NCBI RefSeq assembly: GCF_947500265.1
Contig: NZ_CANMRN010000009.1
Coordinates: 1-64,000, forward strand
Reading direction: 5' to 3'
Length of the DNA stretch: 64,000 nt
Source: an uncultured Psychrobacter sp.
Lineage (GTDB): Bacteria; Pseudomonadota; Gammaproteobacteria; Pseudomonadales; Moraxellaceae
The notes under the pieces are model-generated. The model was not told the origin of the DNA. It did no database searches and worked only from the letters and a program-made list of their open reading frames with translations. A program made the position numbers and the translations under genes. Positions 9,765 through 18,852 of this stretch are shown piece by piece. Numbering within the stretch: the first letter of the stretch is position 1; each line of letters opens with the position of its first letter.

Positions 9765-10790
9765 CTAACGACTAATATTGGTATCAGCAAAGGCTCGTTT
9801 TAGCTGCTCATAAGCCTGTATCGACGCATCGTTACTGACATCAGGATTGACAATATTTAAAGTTAAATACAAGTCGCCTGCTTGCTTGGCAGGGATACCT
9901 TTTCCTTTGAGACGTAGATTGCTACCGGACTTACTGTTCTTAGGAATGGTCACACCAAGCGTACCCGCTGGCGTACTGACATTGATTTTTTCACCCAATG
10001 CCGCTTCCCACGGTGCAATATTCACAGTTTGATAAACATCTGCGCCTTCTATACGAATATTGGCATCATGACGAATTTTAACCTTCAAAAACAAATCGCC
10101 ATTTTTGCCATTACTGCTACCAGCAGCACCTTGCCCTGCCAAACGAATTTGCTTACCGTCAGTAATACCTTTAGGAATTTTGATCTTAAGAGTCTTATTA
10201 TCGTAGTCGACATTACCATTGGGCTGACGAACAGGGACGTTTAGCTTAATGCTGTAGTCGTCGCCACTATATACTGAAGACAAATCAACGGTAATCTCGG
10301 CATGCTGATCTTGACCTTTGCTGTCTTGCGTCCCAAAGCCACCACCAAATTGATCGAAGCCGCTGCTTTGAGAGCGACCACCCGTTTGTCCACCAGTTGA
10401 CCCACGTGCGCCGCGACCAAATGCTGAAAAAATGTCATCGAAGCGGAAACCACCATCACCAAAGGCCTCACCGTCACCAAACTGATCTTTGATATCTTCC
10501 CAGCGAAAACCACCTTGACCTGCACCAGTTTGCCCACTGCCACCAAACCCACTTGATCTACTTTGACCCGCGAACGGATTATTGAGCATAGCGTCATATT
10601 CAGCACGCTTGTCTTTATCTCTGATCGTTTCGTAAGCGTTGTTTATTTCTGCAATTTTATTATCAGCATCTGGATGACCACTGACATCGGGATGGTATTG
10701 ACGAACGAGCTTACGGTATTTTTTTTTGATATCAGCGTCTGAGGCGTCTTTTTTGACCCCTAAAATGTCATAGTAGTTTTTCTCTGCCAT
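9765..10790 (-). CDS. cbpA: DnaJ-class co-chaperone CbpA (curved DNA-binding protein)
   Basis: CbpA is a type II J-domain co-chaperone for DnaK that in E. coli also binds curved DNA. The 341-residue protein has a J-domain at 4-68 with the HPD motif at 33-35, a long Gly/Phe/Gln-rich linker (about 75-150), and two C-terminal beta-domains with PNGNVDYDNKTLKIKIP and TPAGTLGVTIPKNSKSG. It has no zinc finger, which separates it from DnaJ at 25.1 kb. The start is supported by a GGGGAAAA ribosome site. cbpM follows as its dedicated inhibitor. Confidence 0.92.
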   Translation of the reverse strand: MAEKNYYDILGVKKDASDADIKKKYRKLVRQYHPDVSGHPDADNKIAEINNAYETIRDKDKRAEYDAMLNNPFAGQSRSSGFGGSGQTGAGQGGFRWEDIKDQFGDGEAFGDGGFRFDDIFSAFGRGARGSTGGQTGGRSQSSGFDQFGGGFGTQDSKGQDQHAEITVDLSSVYSGDDYSIKLNVPVRQPNGNVDYDNKTLKIKIPKGITDGKQIRLAGQGAAGSSNGKNGDLFLKVKIRHDANIRIEGADVYQTVNIAPWEAALGEKINVSTPAGTLGVTIPKNSKSGSNLRLKGKGIPAKQAGDLYLTLNIVNPDVSNDASIQAYEQLKRAFADTNISR

Positions 10791-11474
10791 GTTATTTTCC
10801 CCAAAATAAAAACATATTAGTGGTATCAGTCTGCCAACTTCAAACGATACGGTATAAATGGCTACTAAATTTTGCTATAGCAATTTTTGTAGCCTACTTA
10901 TCATAATAACAATAATTACAACAAACACCGTTATATAAATATTACCAGTAGTGATGCCAAGCGATATCTACAATATTCTGTAATACAGGTAAGCGAACAC
11001 TTTTACCTTGAGTTAGATTTTTTAAAAATTTAGTATTATCAGCTCTATATTGGAACCACAAGAATACCAAAGATTTTCTATTTACATAGTAGTAAGAATA
11101 TAGAAAGGTTTTTTTACATTATATTATCTATTTCTATTTAAGCTTTCATAACGATAATTATGCTATATCGATAGATTTGGTCTTTATATATTACCTATTT
11201 ATATTGCGTTATTGGCTTTCCAGTATTTTGTCGGCTTATTTATGAGAATCACTCTTTATAAGTCTATTTTTAGTACCTACGTCATCATTATTTTTGCTAA
11301 AAAATAGCTTTTTTTCCTTAAAAAACAGCTATTTGACCTCATGAGTTTTTTACACGGCAGTAATAATATGACAAGCTAGCTCTTGTAGAATCCCCTATTA
11401 TTCATACTCATAGGGAGTATAGATAACGTAGGCAAGAGCATCTGTCTATTTTATTAATTGCTTAAAGGTATTAA
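10791..11474. other. 684-bp AT-rich intergenic region
   Basis: This long divergent spacer between cbpA and the rlpA-like gene is AT-rich and has no open reading frame with a ribosome site, no tRNA and no clear hairpin terminator. It presumably carries both promoters and their regulation, but I could not assign defined sites. Confidence 0.6.
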
Positions 11475-11837
11475 ATGTCTTATTTAATCAAGTCTTTGGT
11501 TGTCACTTTATCGCTACTACTTAGCACCACAGTTTTCGCTGCCAATACCAGTTATTACGGTAGTAAGTTTCATGGCAAGCGCACAGCGAGTGGCAGTATT
11601 TTCAACATGAACTCTTTAACCGCTGCACATCGCACGTTACCGTTCGGCACGAAGGTACAAGTAACCAATCAAAAGACAAAGCAGAGCGTTGTTGTAAAAA
11701 TTACGGACAGAGGACCTTTTATTAGAGGTCGTATCCTTGATTTATCAAAAGCCGCTGCTGGTGAAATAAACTGTCAGCTTTGTACGACCACGATGGAAAT
11801 ACTGTCGTACGGTGATGGCAAATATCGTAAGGAATAA
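11475..11837 (+). CDS. RlpA-like double-psi beta-barrel protein (septal-ring lytic transglycosylase family)
   Basis: This small secreted protein of 120 residues has a signal peptide (residues 1-22, ending VFA-AN) and one RlpA-type double-psi beta-barrel domain. Family hallmarks are TSYYGSKFHGKRTASGSIFN, LTAAHRTLPFGTKVQVTN, and KITDRGPFIRGRILDLSKAAA, including the Asp of DRGPF thought to be catalytic. RlpA enzymes cleave denuded peptidoglycan glycans. It lacks the C-terminal SPOR domain and the lipobox of full RlpA, so septal targeting by SPOR is not expected. It is monocistronic with its own terminator. Confidence 0.88.
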   Translation: MSYLIKSLVVTLSLLLSTTVFAANTSYYGSKFHGKRTASGSIFNMNSLTAAHRTLPFGTKVQVTNQKTKQSVVVKITDRGPFIRGRILDLSKAAAGEINCQLCTTTMEILSYGDGKYRKE

Positions 11838-11842
11838 TGTAA

Positions 11843-11876
11843 TAAAAAAGGGATGGCTTATGCCATCCCTTTTTTA
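11843..11876. terminator. Bidirectional terminator between rlpA-like and ABC-F genes
   Basis: A 14-bp perfect stem (A-tract plus gggatggc, complement gccatccc plus T-tract; 11844-11875) with a 4-nt loop lies between convergent genes. Confidence 0.93.
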
Positions 11877-11905
11877 TATCTGCTTATATAACTATCTAGA
11901 ACGCT

Positions 11906-13927
11906 TTATACGAACTTAGCTTCCATCTCTTCTAAAGTCGTCATTGATAGTAGTAACTTTTCTTCATTATCACTATGTTGCTGCTGTAGCGCTGTTTGCT
12001 CATTGAGTAATACAAGCAAGTCAGACTTACGGCTCTCTTCGTACAGCTCTGTATCAGCCAGTTTTTCTTCAAGCGTTACAAGCTGCTTATCAATCTTAGC
12101 CAGTGTCTTTTCTATTTCTTCTATCTCGCGGCGGATAGGTGCTGTCATTTTACGTTGTTCAGCGGCTAGCTTACGCTGCTCTTCTTTACTAAGTGCAGGC
12201 GTCGCAGCTTTACTCTTCGATGAGTTATCAGATGACTTGTTGTTTACTTGGCTATTATCTGTTTCACGTGAAACAAACTTCTTACTCTCTTTTTTGCTTT
12301 TTTTCTTACCAGTATTTTTATCTGATGCGTTCTCTTGCTTACGCTTTTCTGCTAACCATTTACCATAGTCACCAATGTCGCCATCGAACTCTTCGATGAT
12401 GCCATCGTGTACCAGATACAGCTCATCACAGACATTAGCAATCAATTCTCGATCATGCGAGACCAGTACCACTGCACCTTTGAAACCTTGTAATGCAATC
12501 GTCAATGCTTGACGCATTTGTAAGTCTAAATGGTTGGTTGGCTCATCGAGTACAAGGACATTTGGACGTTGCCAAACGATCAATGCTAAAGTCAAACGCG
12601 CACGCTCACCACCAGAGAATAGCTCACTTGGTGTATCAATGCGCTCACCGCGGAAGTCAAAGCTACCCAAAAACGAGCGTAGCATCGCATCAGAGGTTTT
12701 ACCTGCTAGGCGACGTAGCATCTCTATAGGCGTTGCTTTGGCATCTAGGATATCCATTTGATGCTGATTGAAATAGCCTAGCTTTAGGGTATCCGAAACA
12801 CGATATTTCCCTGTTAGTACGCCAAGCTCACCGACTAATGCTTTAATCAACGTTGATTTACCAGCGCCGTTCATACCCAGTAAGCCGAGACGGGTATCAG
12901 GCGTTACCTGTACATTGGCATTATGTAGAAGCGGTGTCTCGCTATAGCCGATATCTGCGTTGGTTAGCTCAATTAGCGGTGAGCTCATGTTTGCTGGCTC
13001 GTAAAACTGGAACGAGAAAGGGTTATCAGCCATCATTGGTGACAGCTCTGCCATACGTTCTAGCTGTTTAATACGGCTCTGTGCTTGCTTGGCTTTACTG
13101 GCTTTAGCACGGAAACGGCGAATAAAGTCATCCAAATGAGCCTTTGTCGCTTCTTGCTTTTCAAACGCTTGCTGCTGCTGCGCCATACGCTCGTGACGGG
13201 TACGAATAAACTGCTGATAATTACCAGTATATAGAGTGATTTTTTGTTGCTCTACATGCAGGATATGGCCGACTGTCGCGTCCAAAAACGCTTGGTCATG
13301 CGAGATGACGATGACCAGACCCATATAGGCATTGATCCATGTCTCAAGCCACAAGATAGCGTCCAAGTCCAAATGGTTGGTTGGCTCATCGAGTAACATT
13401 AGATCAGCACGGCTCATCAAGGTTTTGGCGAGGTTTAAGCGCATACGCCAACCACCAGAAAACCCTTCTACTGGCAGTTCATGCTGGCTAGTCTTAAAAC
13501 CAAGACCTGCCATAATTTGTGCTGCTTTGGTCGGCGTACGATATCCGTCGATTTCATCGAACTGCTGGTGTAGCACACCAATTTGCTCATCACTCACGCT
13601 GCTCAAATCATTTAGCGCAGCATTAATCTCATACCACTGCTCATCACCGCTCAATACATAATCGATTGCAGACTGCGTCGTAGCACCAACTTCCTGTGCC
13701 ATGTGTGCCACATGCCAGCTATCAGGAATACTGACTTCACCTTTATCAAGGGTCACCTCTGTATCGCCTGTACCCATCTGCGTCAGTAGTAGCGCAAATA
13801 AGGTAGATTTGCCTGTGCCGTTGTTGCCCGTCAGTCCAACTTTGTGACCTGGATGGAGCTGAAAGCTTGCACCTGCAAACAATTCACGACCATCACGGCG
13901 AACACCAACGTCTTTAAATTCGATCAT
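11906..13927 (-). CDS. ABC-F family ATPase (YheS-like)
   Basis: This 673-residue soluble protein has two ABC ATPase domains and no membrane domain, as in ABC-F proteins that act on ribosomes to relieve stalling or regulate translation. Walker A motifs are GNNGTGKS (34-41) and GMNGAGKS in the second half. Signatures are SGGWRMRL and SGGERARL, each followed by a LLDEPTNHLDL-type Walker B. The linker between the domains is rich in charged residues and the C-terminus is a Lys/Glu coiled coil after a low-complexity Asn/Ser/Lys stretch. Architecture best matches YheS rather than EttA or Uup. A perfect parS palindrome is embedded in the low-complexity part, encoding FVSRET. Confidence 0.88.
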   Translation of the reverse strand: MIEFKDVGVRRDGRELFAGASFQLHPGHKVGLTGNNGTGKSTLFALLLTQMGTGDTEVTLDKGEVSIPDSWHVAHMAQEVGATTQSAIDYVLSGDEQWYEINAALNDLSSVSDEQIGVLHQQFDEIDGYRTPTKAAQIMAGLGFKTSQHELPVEGFSGGWRMRLNLAKTLMSRADLMLLDEPTNHLDLDAILWLETWINAYMGLVIVISHDQAFLDATVGHILHVEQQKITLYTGNYQQFIRTRHERMAQQQQAFEKQEATKAHLDDFIRRFRAKASKAKQAQSRIKQLERMAELSPMMADNPFSFQFYEPANMSSPLIELTNADIGYSETPLLHNANVQVTPDTRLGLLGMNGAGKSTLIKALVGELGVLTGKYRVSDTLKLGYFNQHQMDILDAKATPIEMLRRLAGKTSDAMLRSFLGSFDFRGERIDTPSELFSGGERARLTLALIVWQRPNVLVLDEPTNHLDLQMRQALTIALQGFKGAVVLVSHDRELIANVCDELYLVHDGIIEEFDGDIGDYGKWLAEKRKQENASDKNTGKKKSKKESKKFVSRETDNSQVNNKSSDNSSKSKAATPALSKEEQRKLAAEQRKMTAPIRREIEEIEKTLAKIDKQLVTLEEKLADTELYEESRKSDLLVLLNEQTALQQQHSDNEEKLLLSMTTLEEMEAKFV
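12260..12275. other. parS-like site, 16/16
   Basis: The palindrome tgtttcacgtgaaaca matches the universal ParB-binding parS consensus perfectly. It sits inside the ABC-F coding sequence in a region encoding a variable linker, about 45 kb from the dnaA origin. Confidence 0.85.
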
Positions 13928-14587
13928 ATAATTTCTTCATCTCAACAATAATATAGATATAGGGCAATAAGAAACACACATAGGGTATGCCAACTGGCGG
14001 CTATTATTTCAAACGCTTGCCCCATAGGCAAACAATTAAATAACTATTTCAAAACTAAGTATTTATTACGCTAAACACCTTAAGTTGCACAAGCGACTCT
14101 TGAGCTCATACATGGTTGTTACTATTATAAAGGTTATGGCCGTAAAATACCGTAATATGACTAATAAGCTTTAAGACTGCCTAATATTATTAAGTAGGGT
14201 TTTATATAGTCACACGCTATTAATTTTAGTTTGATTATTGGTTTAGCCCATTGACGCAATTATTTTAAAAAACTTAATATCAAAATTAGATCACTGCTAT
14301 TTATTAGTAAAATTCAATAGTTGCATCACTCTTGACAAACGAATCCGCACCCCCATTATGATATACTGCTAAAAGATAAGTGCCCACTATCAATAGAGCC
14401 AATAAAACGTTGTGGTGGCACAAATACTATTTTGAAATTGTACAAACAGCTTATAATGCACCAATAGCCTTGCCATAATGACAGCACCCAATTAAATCAA
14501 ACGCCGTGCGTATCTTTATTTGCAAGTACCCTATTGCAAACCCAAACAGGACGACGACCGCATTTGATCCTAGCAACTGAGGTAGAT
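13928..14587. other. Divergent intergenic region ABC-F / erpA
   Basis: About 660 bases without a supported gene. A possible promoter for erpA is ttgaca at 14332-14337 with tatgat at 14357-14362 (19-bp spacer) or tatact at 14362-14367, followed by a long leader of more than 200 bases. No tRNA, riboswitch or clear IscR palindrome was recognised. Confidence 0.5.
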
Positions 14588-14968
14588 ATGAACGAATCAG
14601 CCAACCAATTTAGCCCAAGCTCAAGCCAGCCAGTAGACCCAACCGTATTAAGCCTAACTGATAGTGCGGCGCAAAAAGTACGCCGTCTACGCGAAGAAGA
14701 AGGCGATAGCGATCTTATGCTACGTGTCTATGTGACGGGTGGCGGTTGTTCTGGTTTCTCTTACGGGTTTAACTTTGCCAATGATCTAAACGAAGACGAT
14801 GCCAATTTTGATAATGGTGATGTGACGTTAGTCGTCGATTCGCTAAGCTATCAATACTTGCAAGGCTCTACCGTTGACTACACCGAAGGACTGGAAGGGG
14901 CACGTTTTGTGGTGACCAATCCAAATGCCACGACCACTTGCGGCTGCGGTTCGTCATTCTCTATATAA
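14588..14968 (+). CDS. erpA: Iron-sulfur cluster insertion protein ErpA
   Basis: ErpA is an A-type carrier that delivers Fe-S clusters to apoproteins such as those of isoprenoid biosynthesis. The A-type fold is clear: [29 protein letters not shown] with the first Cys ligand, and the C-terminal [11 protein letters not shown] with the other two. I chose ATG 14588 (126 residues) because a GAGG site lies 5 bases upstream; a longer frame from TTG at 14534 has no family support. The N-terminal 20 residues are a Ser/Gln-rich extension. It is monocistronic with a downstream hairpin. Confidence 0.92.
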   Translation: MNESANQFSPSSSQPVDPTVLSLTDSAAQKVRRLREEEGDSDLMLRVYVTGGGCSGFSYGFNFANDLNEDDANFDNGDVTLVVDSLSYQYLQGSTVDYTEGLEGARFVVTNPNATTTCGCGSSFSI

Positions 14969-15312
14969 GCTAAATAGACGCGGTCGCGCTATGGTTATTA
15001 AGATAATGCGGTAGTGTGCCAATACTATGTCAAATGGCTTGTAGGCATAATGAACAAAGCATCTATCTCTCAGGTAGATGCTTTTTTTATCAAACTGTCT
15101 GGCCTGAATAACGCTATATTCGAGATGAATCTGTATTAAAAACAGGGTCAAAACCCTCACAAATCGCTTTGCCTAAAGCTTATCGTATTTGTAATTGTCC
15201 GTGGTTTTCAAGACAGCTTTGAGCTAAACTGACGGAATTATTGACCTAACATTTACCTATTTTATGGACAAACGCTTATCGTGTTTTGATCCGCCATAAT
15301 AAATAACAATAG
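14969..15312. other. Intergenic region erpA / gshA
   Basis: These 344 bases hold the erpA terminator (about 15056-15088) and presumably the gshA promoter. No small gene is supported. Confidence 0.6.
15056..15088 (+). terminator. Terminator downstream of erpA
   Basis: Stem agcatcta / tagatgct with a 9-nt loop followed by seven T residues, 90 bases after the erpA stop. Confidence 0.85.
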
Positions 15313-16896
15313 ATGACTATTATGAGTAATTTTGCGAGTAGCTTTGTTAATTTCGAAATCCCTAATTGGTTTGATAGCCAACACTTAACGGGTATGCTCC
15401 GCGGTATTGAAAAAGAGGGCCTGCGCGTAAAGCCTGATGGTTTCTTGGCACAGACTCCGCATCCAGCCAAACTTGGGTCAAAACTTACCCACCCTTTTAT
15501 CACTACCGATTACTCAGAAAGTCTGCTTGAGCTCATCACTGAACCAAAGTCCTCACCAAAAGAGACTCTCAATATGCTGCGCCAATTGCACGTATTGGTC
15601 TATCAGGGCATACCTGAAGGTGAGCTAATGTGGCCATTATCAATGCCATGCATGTTGTCTTCTAAAGATGAGGATATCCCACTAGCTGATTATGGTAGCT
15701 CTAATACGGGTAAGCTAAAAACCCTATACCGTAGTGGCCTTGGTATCCGCTATGGTCGCCGCATGCAGACAATTGCTGGTCTACATTACAACTTGTCTTT
15801 TGGTGATACGTTGTTTGAGACATGGCAAGCCAAAACGCCGACCGCACAAAGTCAAACGTTGACAGAGTTCAAAAACGAAAAATACCTAGGGTTGATTCGC
15901 AACTTTAAACGTCTAACCAGCCTTGTTTTGTATTTACTGGGTGCTAGTCCAAGCGTATGTCCTTGTTTCTTGGCAGGGCGTGAGCACGATTTAGAATTGC
16001 TCAACGATTCGACCTATTACAAACCTGCTGCGACTAGCCTACGTATGGGTAAGCTTGGCTATACCAATAGCGTGCAAGAGCAACTTGATATCCGTTATAA
16101 CTATTTGCCAGAGTATGTCGATGGTCTGCGCCGTGCGATTCAAACACCGCACGAAAGCTTTGCTAAGCTTGGCTTAGAAGACGAAGATGGTAACCCAATA
16201 CAAATTAACAATCATATTCTGCAAATAGAAAACGAGTACTACAGCCCTATTCGTCCTAAACAAATTGCGATGAGCGGTGAAACACCGACCGAAGCGCTTG
16301 AACGTCGGGGTATCGCCTATGTCGAGTTCCGTGCTATCGATCTTGACCCATATAGTGACGTTGGTATTCGCCTCTCTAGCGCTTGTTTCTTGGAAGTGAT
16401 GGCGCTGTATTGCCTGTTCAGTGACTCACCAGACCTGCTACCTGAAGAAGAAGACACGCTCGCTATCAATCTTGAACGTGTGGTCAATGAAGGTCGCCGT
16501 GATGATTTGCACATTATCAATAATGGTCAAGAGCAGTCACTTGAAAGCTGGATGCTCACGCATCTAGAACGTATGCAGCCGCTTGCTGCACTGCTTGATG
16601 CTCACTACGGTGGTAACGATTACCGTGCGGCCGTAGCATTGATGCAAGGCAAAGCAGGACACTCTGAGTCGACTATCTCTGCACAAGTAAATTCCGATAG
16701 CAAACGCTTAGGCAGCTTATGGCAGCTTGGATTTACGTTGGCTCAGCAGCATCGCGAGTCTTTACTACAGCAGACACTTAGTCCAAACACTCAAGCGAAA
16801 TACGAGGTATTGGCAGAAAAATCTATCTTGCAGCAAGCTGAGATTGAGCAGTCTGAAACAGAAGACTTTGCAGAATTTTTACAGCAGTATCGCTAA
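15313..16896 (+). CDS. gshA: Glutamate-cysteine ligase GshA
   Basis: GshA ligates L-glutamate and L-cysteine with ATP, the first and rate-limiting step of glutathione synthesis. The 527-residue protein has the length and motifs of the gammaproteobacterial class I enzyme: GIEKEGLRV near residue 27, HPFITTDYSESLLELITEP, the MWPLSMPC segment, GLGIRYGRRMQTIAGLHYNLS, and YVEFRAIDLDPYSDVGI. Two Met codons (15313 and 15322) are possible starts, neither with a strong ribosome site. It stands alone; gshB is not in this window. Confidence 0.95.
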   Translation: MTIMSNFASSFVNFEIPNWFDSQHLTGMLRGIEKEGLRVKPDGFLAQTPHPAKLGSKLTHPFITTDYSESLLELITEPKSSPKETLNMLRQLHVLVYQGIPEGELMWPLSMPCMLSSKDEDIPLADYGSSNTGKLKTLYRSGLGIRYGRRMQTIAGLHYNLSFGDTLFETWQAKTPTAQSQTLTEFKNEKYLGLIRNFKRLTSLVLYLLGASPSVCPCFLAGREHDLELLNDSTYYKPAATSLRMGKLGYTNSVQEQLDIRYNYLPEYVDGLRRAIQTPHESFAKLGLEDEDGNPIQINNHILQIENEYYSPIRPKQIAMSGETPTEALERRGIAYVEFRAIDLDPYSDVGIRLSSACFLEVMALYCLFSDSPDLLPEEEDTLAINLERVVNEGRRDDLHIINNGQEQSLESWMLTHLERMQPLAALLDAHYGGNDYRAAVALMQGKAGHSESTISAQVNSDSKRLGSLWQLGFTLAQQHRESLLQQTLSPNTQAKYEVLAEKSILQQAEIEQSETEDFAEFLQQYR

Positions 16897-17001
16897 GTTG
16901 CTAGTTATTAATTGCTAAGTCCTGACTGTGAAATTTTGACTGCTTAATCTTGATTGCTACCCCACATCTATTATAGATAAACCCATAAGAGTAACCGCAC
17001 A

Positions 17002-17514
17002 ATGCGACAGCTAACCACTTACCGTAACCTGCAAGTATTTTTGGTGATAATGGCCATCATAGGCATGAGTTTTGCGCTGTTTTATTTACAGCGTCATCTA
17101 GGGCTTTCACCTTGCCCGCTCTGTATTTTTCAGCGCGTTGGTCTAATCGTCATGGGCGGATTTGCCCTGATATCGGCGTTGTTTAATCCTAAGTCTAAAG
17201 TGATAAGACTACTGCTATGGCTTGGTAGTCTAGTAGGTATCGGCTGGGCAACTGCGGTAGCAGCACGCCATGTATGGCTGCAACATTTGCCTGCCGACCA
17301 AGTACCTTCTTGTGGTCCAGGACTGAACTATTGGCTTGATACCCTCCCTATCTTACAAGTATTCAAGGAAGTATTTGCTGGCTCTGGCGAATGTGCCTCT
17401 GTTGATTGGACACTTATGGGATTAAGTATCCCTGAGCAGTCGTTGATTCTATTTAGTGTGCTGCTGGTCGTACATGTCTTGATATTAATACGTATCGTAA
17501 AGTCTGCTAATTAG
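17002..17514 (+). CDS. dsbB: Disulfide bond formation protein DsbB
   Basis: DsbB is an inner-membrane protein that reoxidises periplasmic DsbA and passes electrons to quinone. The 170-residue protein has four predicted TM helices and both redox pairs: C38-x-x-C41 in the first periplasmic loop (SPCPLC) and C104/C131 in the second (PSCGPG and GECASVDW). The quinone-contacting Arg of the CIFQRVG segment is present. Its partner DsbA is not in the window. It lies about 105 bases after gshA, possibly cotranscribed, and is followed by a hairpin terminator. Confidence 0.93.
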   Translation: MRQLTTYRNLQVFLVIMAIIGMSFALFYLQRHLGLSPCPLCIFQRVGLIVMGGFALISALFNPKSKVIRLLLWLGSLVGIGWATAVAARHVWLQHLPADQVPSCGPGLNYWLDTLPILQVFKEVFAGSGECASVDWTLMGLSIPEQSLILFSVLLVVHVLILIRIVKSAN

Positions 17515-17946
17515 TATCTTATGAATTAATAAAACGTTAGCTTTCCTAGTTCTGCTTTTAAAATAGACATTGCTATCTTCGATACGATGTCTATTTTTTT
17601 GTCTACTATTAACCCGCCCTTACAACCCATATTAGCGTTACCAACAGTTATCGCTAATGTCAACTTATGCTTTTTAGATATAAGGCCAACAACAAAAAGC
17701 CCACAGAGATATTTTCAAGCCTTTGATATCTTTAGTCAGCTTACCTTATAAACGGATAAGCATTAGATATTTGTCGTTTTCTACTCATAAGCTATCTGTA
17801 TTTTGAATATAAGATAATGCTATCAAGTTCTTAATTTATATTATTACTACGTGCCCATGCCTTATTATCCTTATCTTTGACAATGGCTTTACGTTGTCGA
17901 TAGTATAGATGAGCTTGAAAAATACTTGTTAAAAACTGTTTTTGGT
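17515..17946. other. Intergenic region dsbB / NlpE-like gene
   Basis: About 430 bases. The proximal part holds the dsbB terminator at 17560-17601. The rest is AT-rich and shows no supported gene or structured RNA. Confidence 0.6.
17560..17601 (+). terminator. Terminator downstream of dsbB
   Basis: A 10-bp perfect stem (aaatagacat, 17561-17570; atgtctattt, 17587-17596) with a 16-nt loop that can pair further is followed by a T-run. Confidence 0.8.
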
Positions 17947-18591
17947 ATGACCATGATATATTTTGCTCCCGTTCGCTCTACTACGCTTGCTATCGTAAAA
18001 CGCTGGCGTCCTTCGTTACTTGTAGCGTCACTATGCGTGCTACTCGTAGGCTGTGATAGTGCCTCGTCCAATACCGATAAAGACATGGTATCTACGTTCG
18101 CGTCGACTGGTTCTGAATCGCAAGATGCTTCACAATCATTGCAAGATGACAATGCTAAGAGTGCTGAGCTAGCGAATGATGAGGAGACAGGCGAAATGGT
18201 GGAAGGGCAATCGCTGATTGCTGCTGCTCAGTCAAATAAAGATACCTATGCAGACAGCTCTATGGAGCGATCAGAAGCAAAAAGTAGTATGCTGCAAGCA
18301 ACATTGATGGGCGATTACGGCGGCATGGTCACTTGTATAGATTGCGACAGTATCGATGTCACATTGAACTTATTCGCTGATGGTTCCGTACTGAAAGCAA
18401 GTTATTATCATAATCCTGAAAAACCAAAAACACCCCTACTCGAATCCGGTATCTACCGACAAGACAATGACAAAATCACCATTGTCTATGAAGGGAAAAA
18501 TATCGAAACCTACCATATCCAAGACAATCATTTGATACGGATCGATGAGCACGATAATTTAGAGGATGACTATACGTTATCTCGCAAATAA
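17947..18591 (+). CDS. NlpE-like lipoprotein
   Basis: This is probably an outer-membrane lipoprotein. A basic N-terminus, a hydrophobic stretch and the lipobox LLVGC put the lipidated Cys at residue 36 (counted from ATG 17947). An acidic, Ser/Asp-rich linker of about 85 residues follows. The C-terminal part resembles the N-terminal beta-barrel domain of NlpE: GDYGGMVTCIDCDSIDVTLNLFADGS, including the CxxC that in E. coli NlpE is linked to Cpx signalling. The second NlpE domain is missing. Starts at TTG 17926, ATG 17947 or ATG 17953 are possible. A role in copper or surface stress sensing is only an inference. Confidence 0.72.
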   Translation: MTMIYFAPVRSTTLAIVKRWRPSLLVASLCVLLVGCDSASSNTDKDMVSTFASTGSESQDASQSLQDDNAKSAELANDEETGEMVEGQSLIAAAQSNKDTYADSSMERSEAKSSMLQATLMGDYGGMVTCIDCDSIDVTLNLFADGSVLKASYYHNPEKPKTPLLESGIYRQDNDKITIVYEGKNIETYHIQDNHLIRIDEHDNLEDDYTLSRK

Positions 18592-18663
18592 AAGCGTCAT
18601 CATGCTGACTGTTAGTTGGCGTATCTCTACATACTAAAACGACCAAATTACATTAGCTACATA

Positions 18664-18688
18664 GCGCCTACTTGTTAGGCGTTTTTTA
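18664..18688 (+). terminator. Terminator downstream of the NlpE-like gene
   Basis: Stem cgccta / taggcg with a 5-nt loop and a following T6 run, about 75 bases after the stop. Confidence 0.8.
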
Positions 18689-18852
18689 TTGGTCATCGAA
18701 CAGGGTTTACTTTACAATGATTGCTTGTTTGCCCAGCTTATGTATTGGTCGTTGTTTATCAAAGTGGTTATTTTTACTGATGACAGCTAGGCACTTCACA
18801 ATTTATTTTATCAGCTCTCTATTCTTTTCATTCAAGCGCGTACGGAACGTCT

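Noticed and set aside
14534..14587. Longer ErpA start from TTG
   Set aside because: No ribosome site and no family similarity in the first 18 residues; the ATG at 14588 has GAGG at the right distance.
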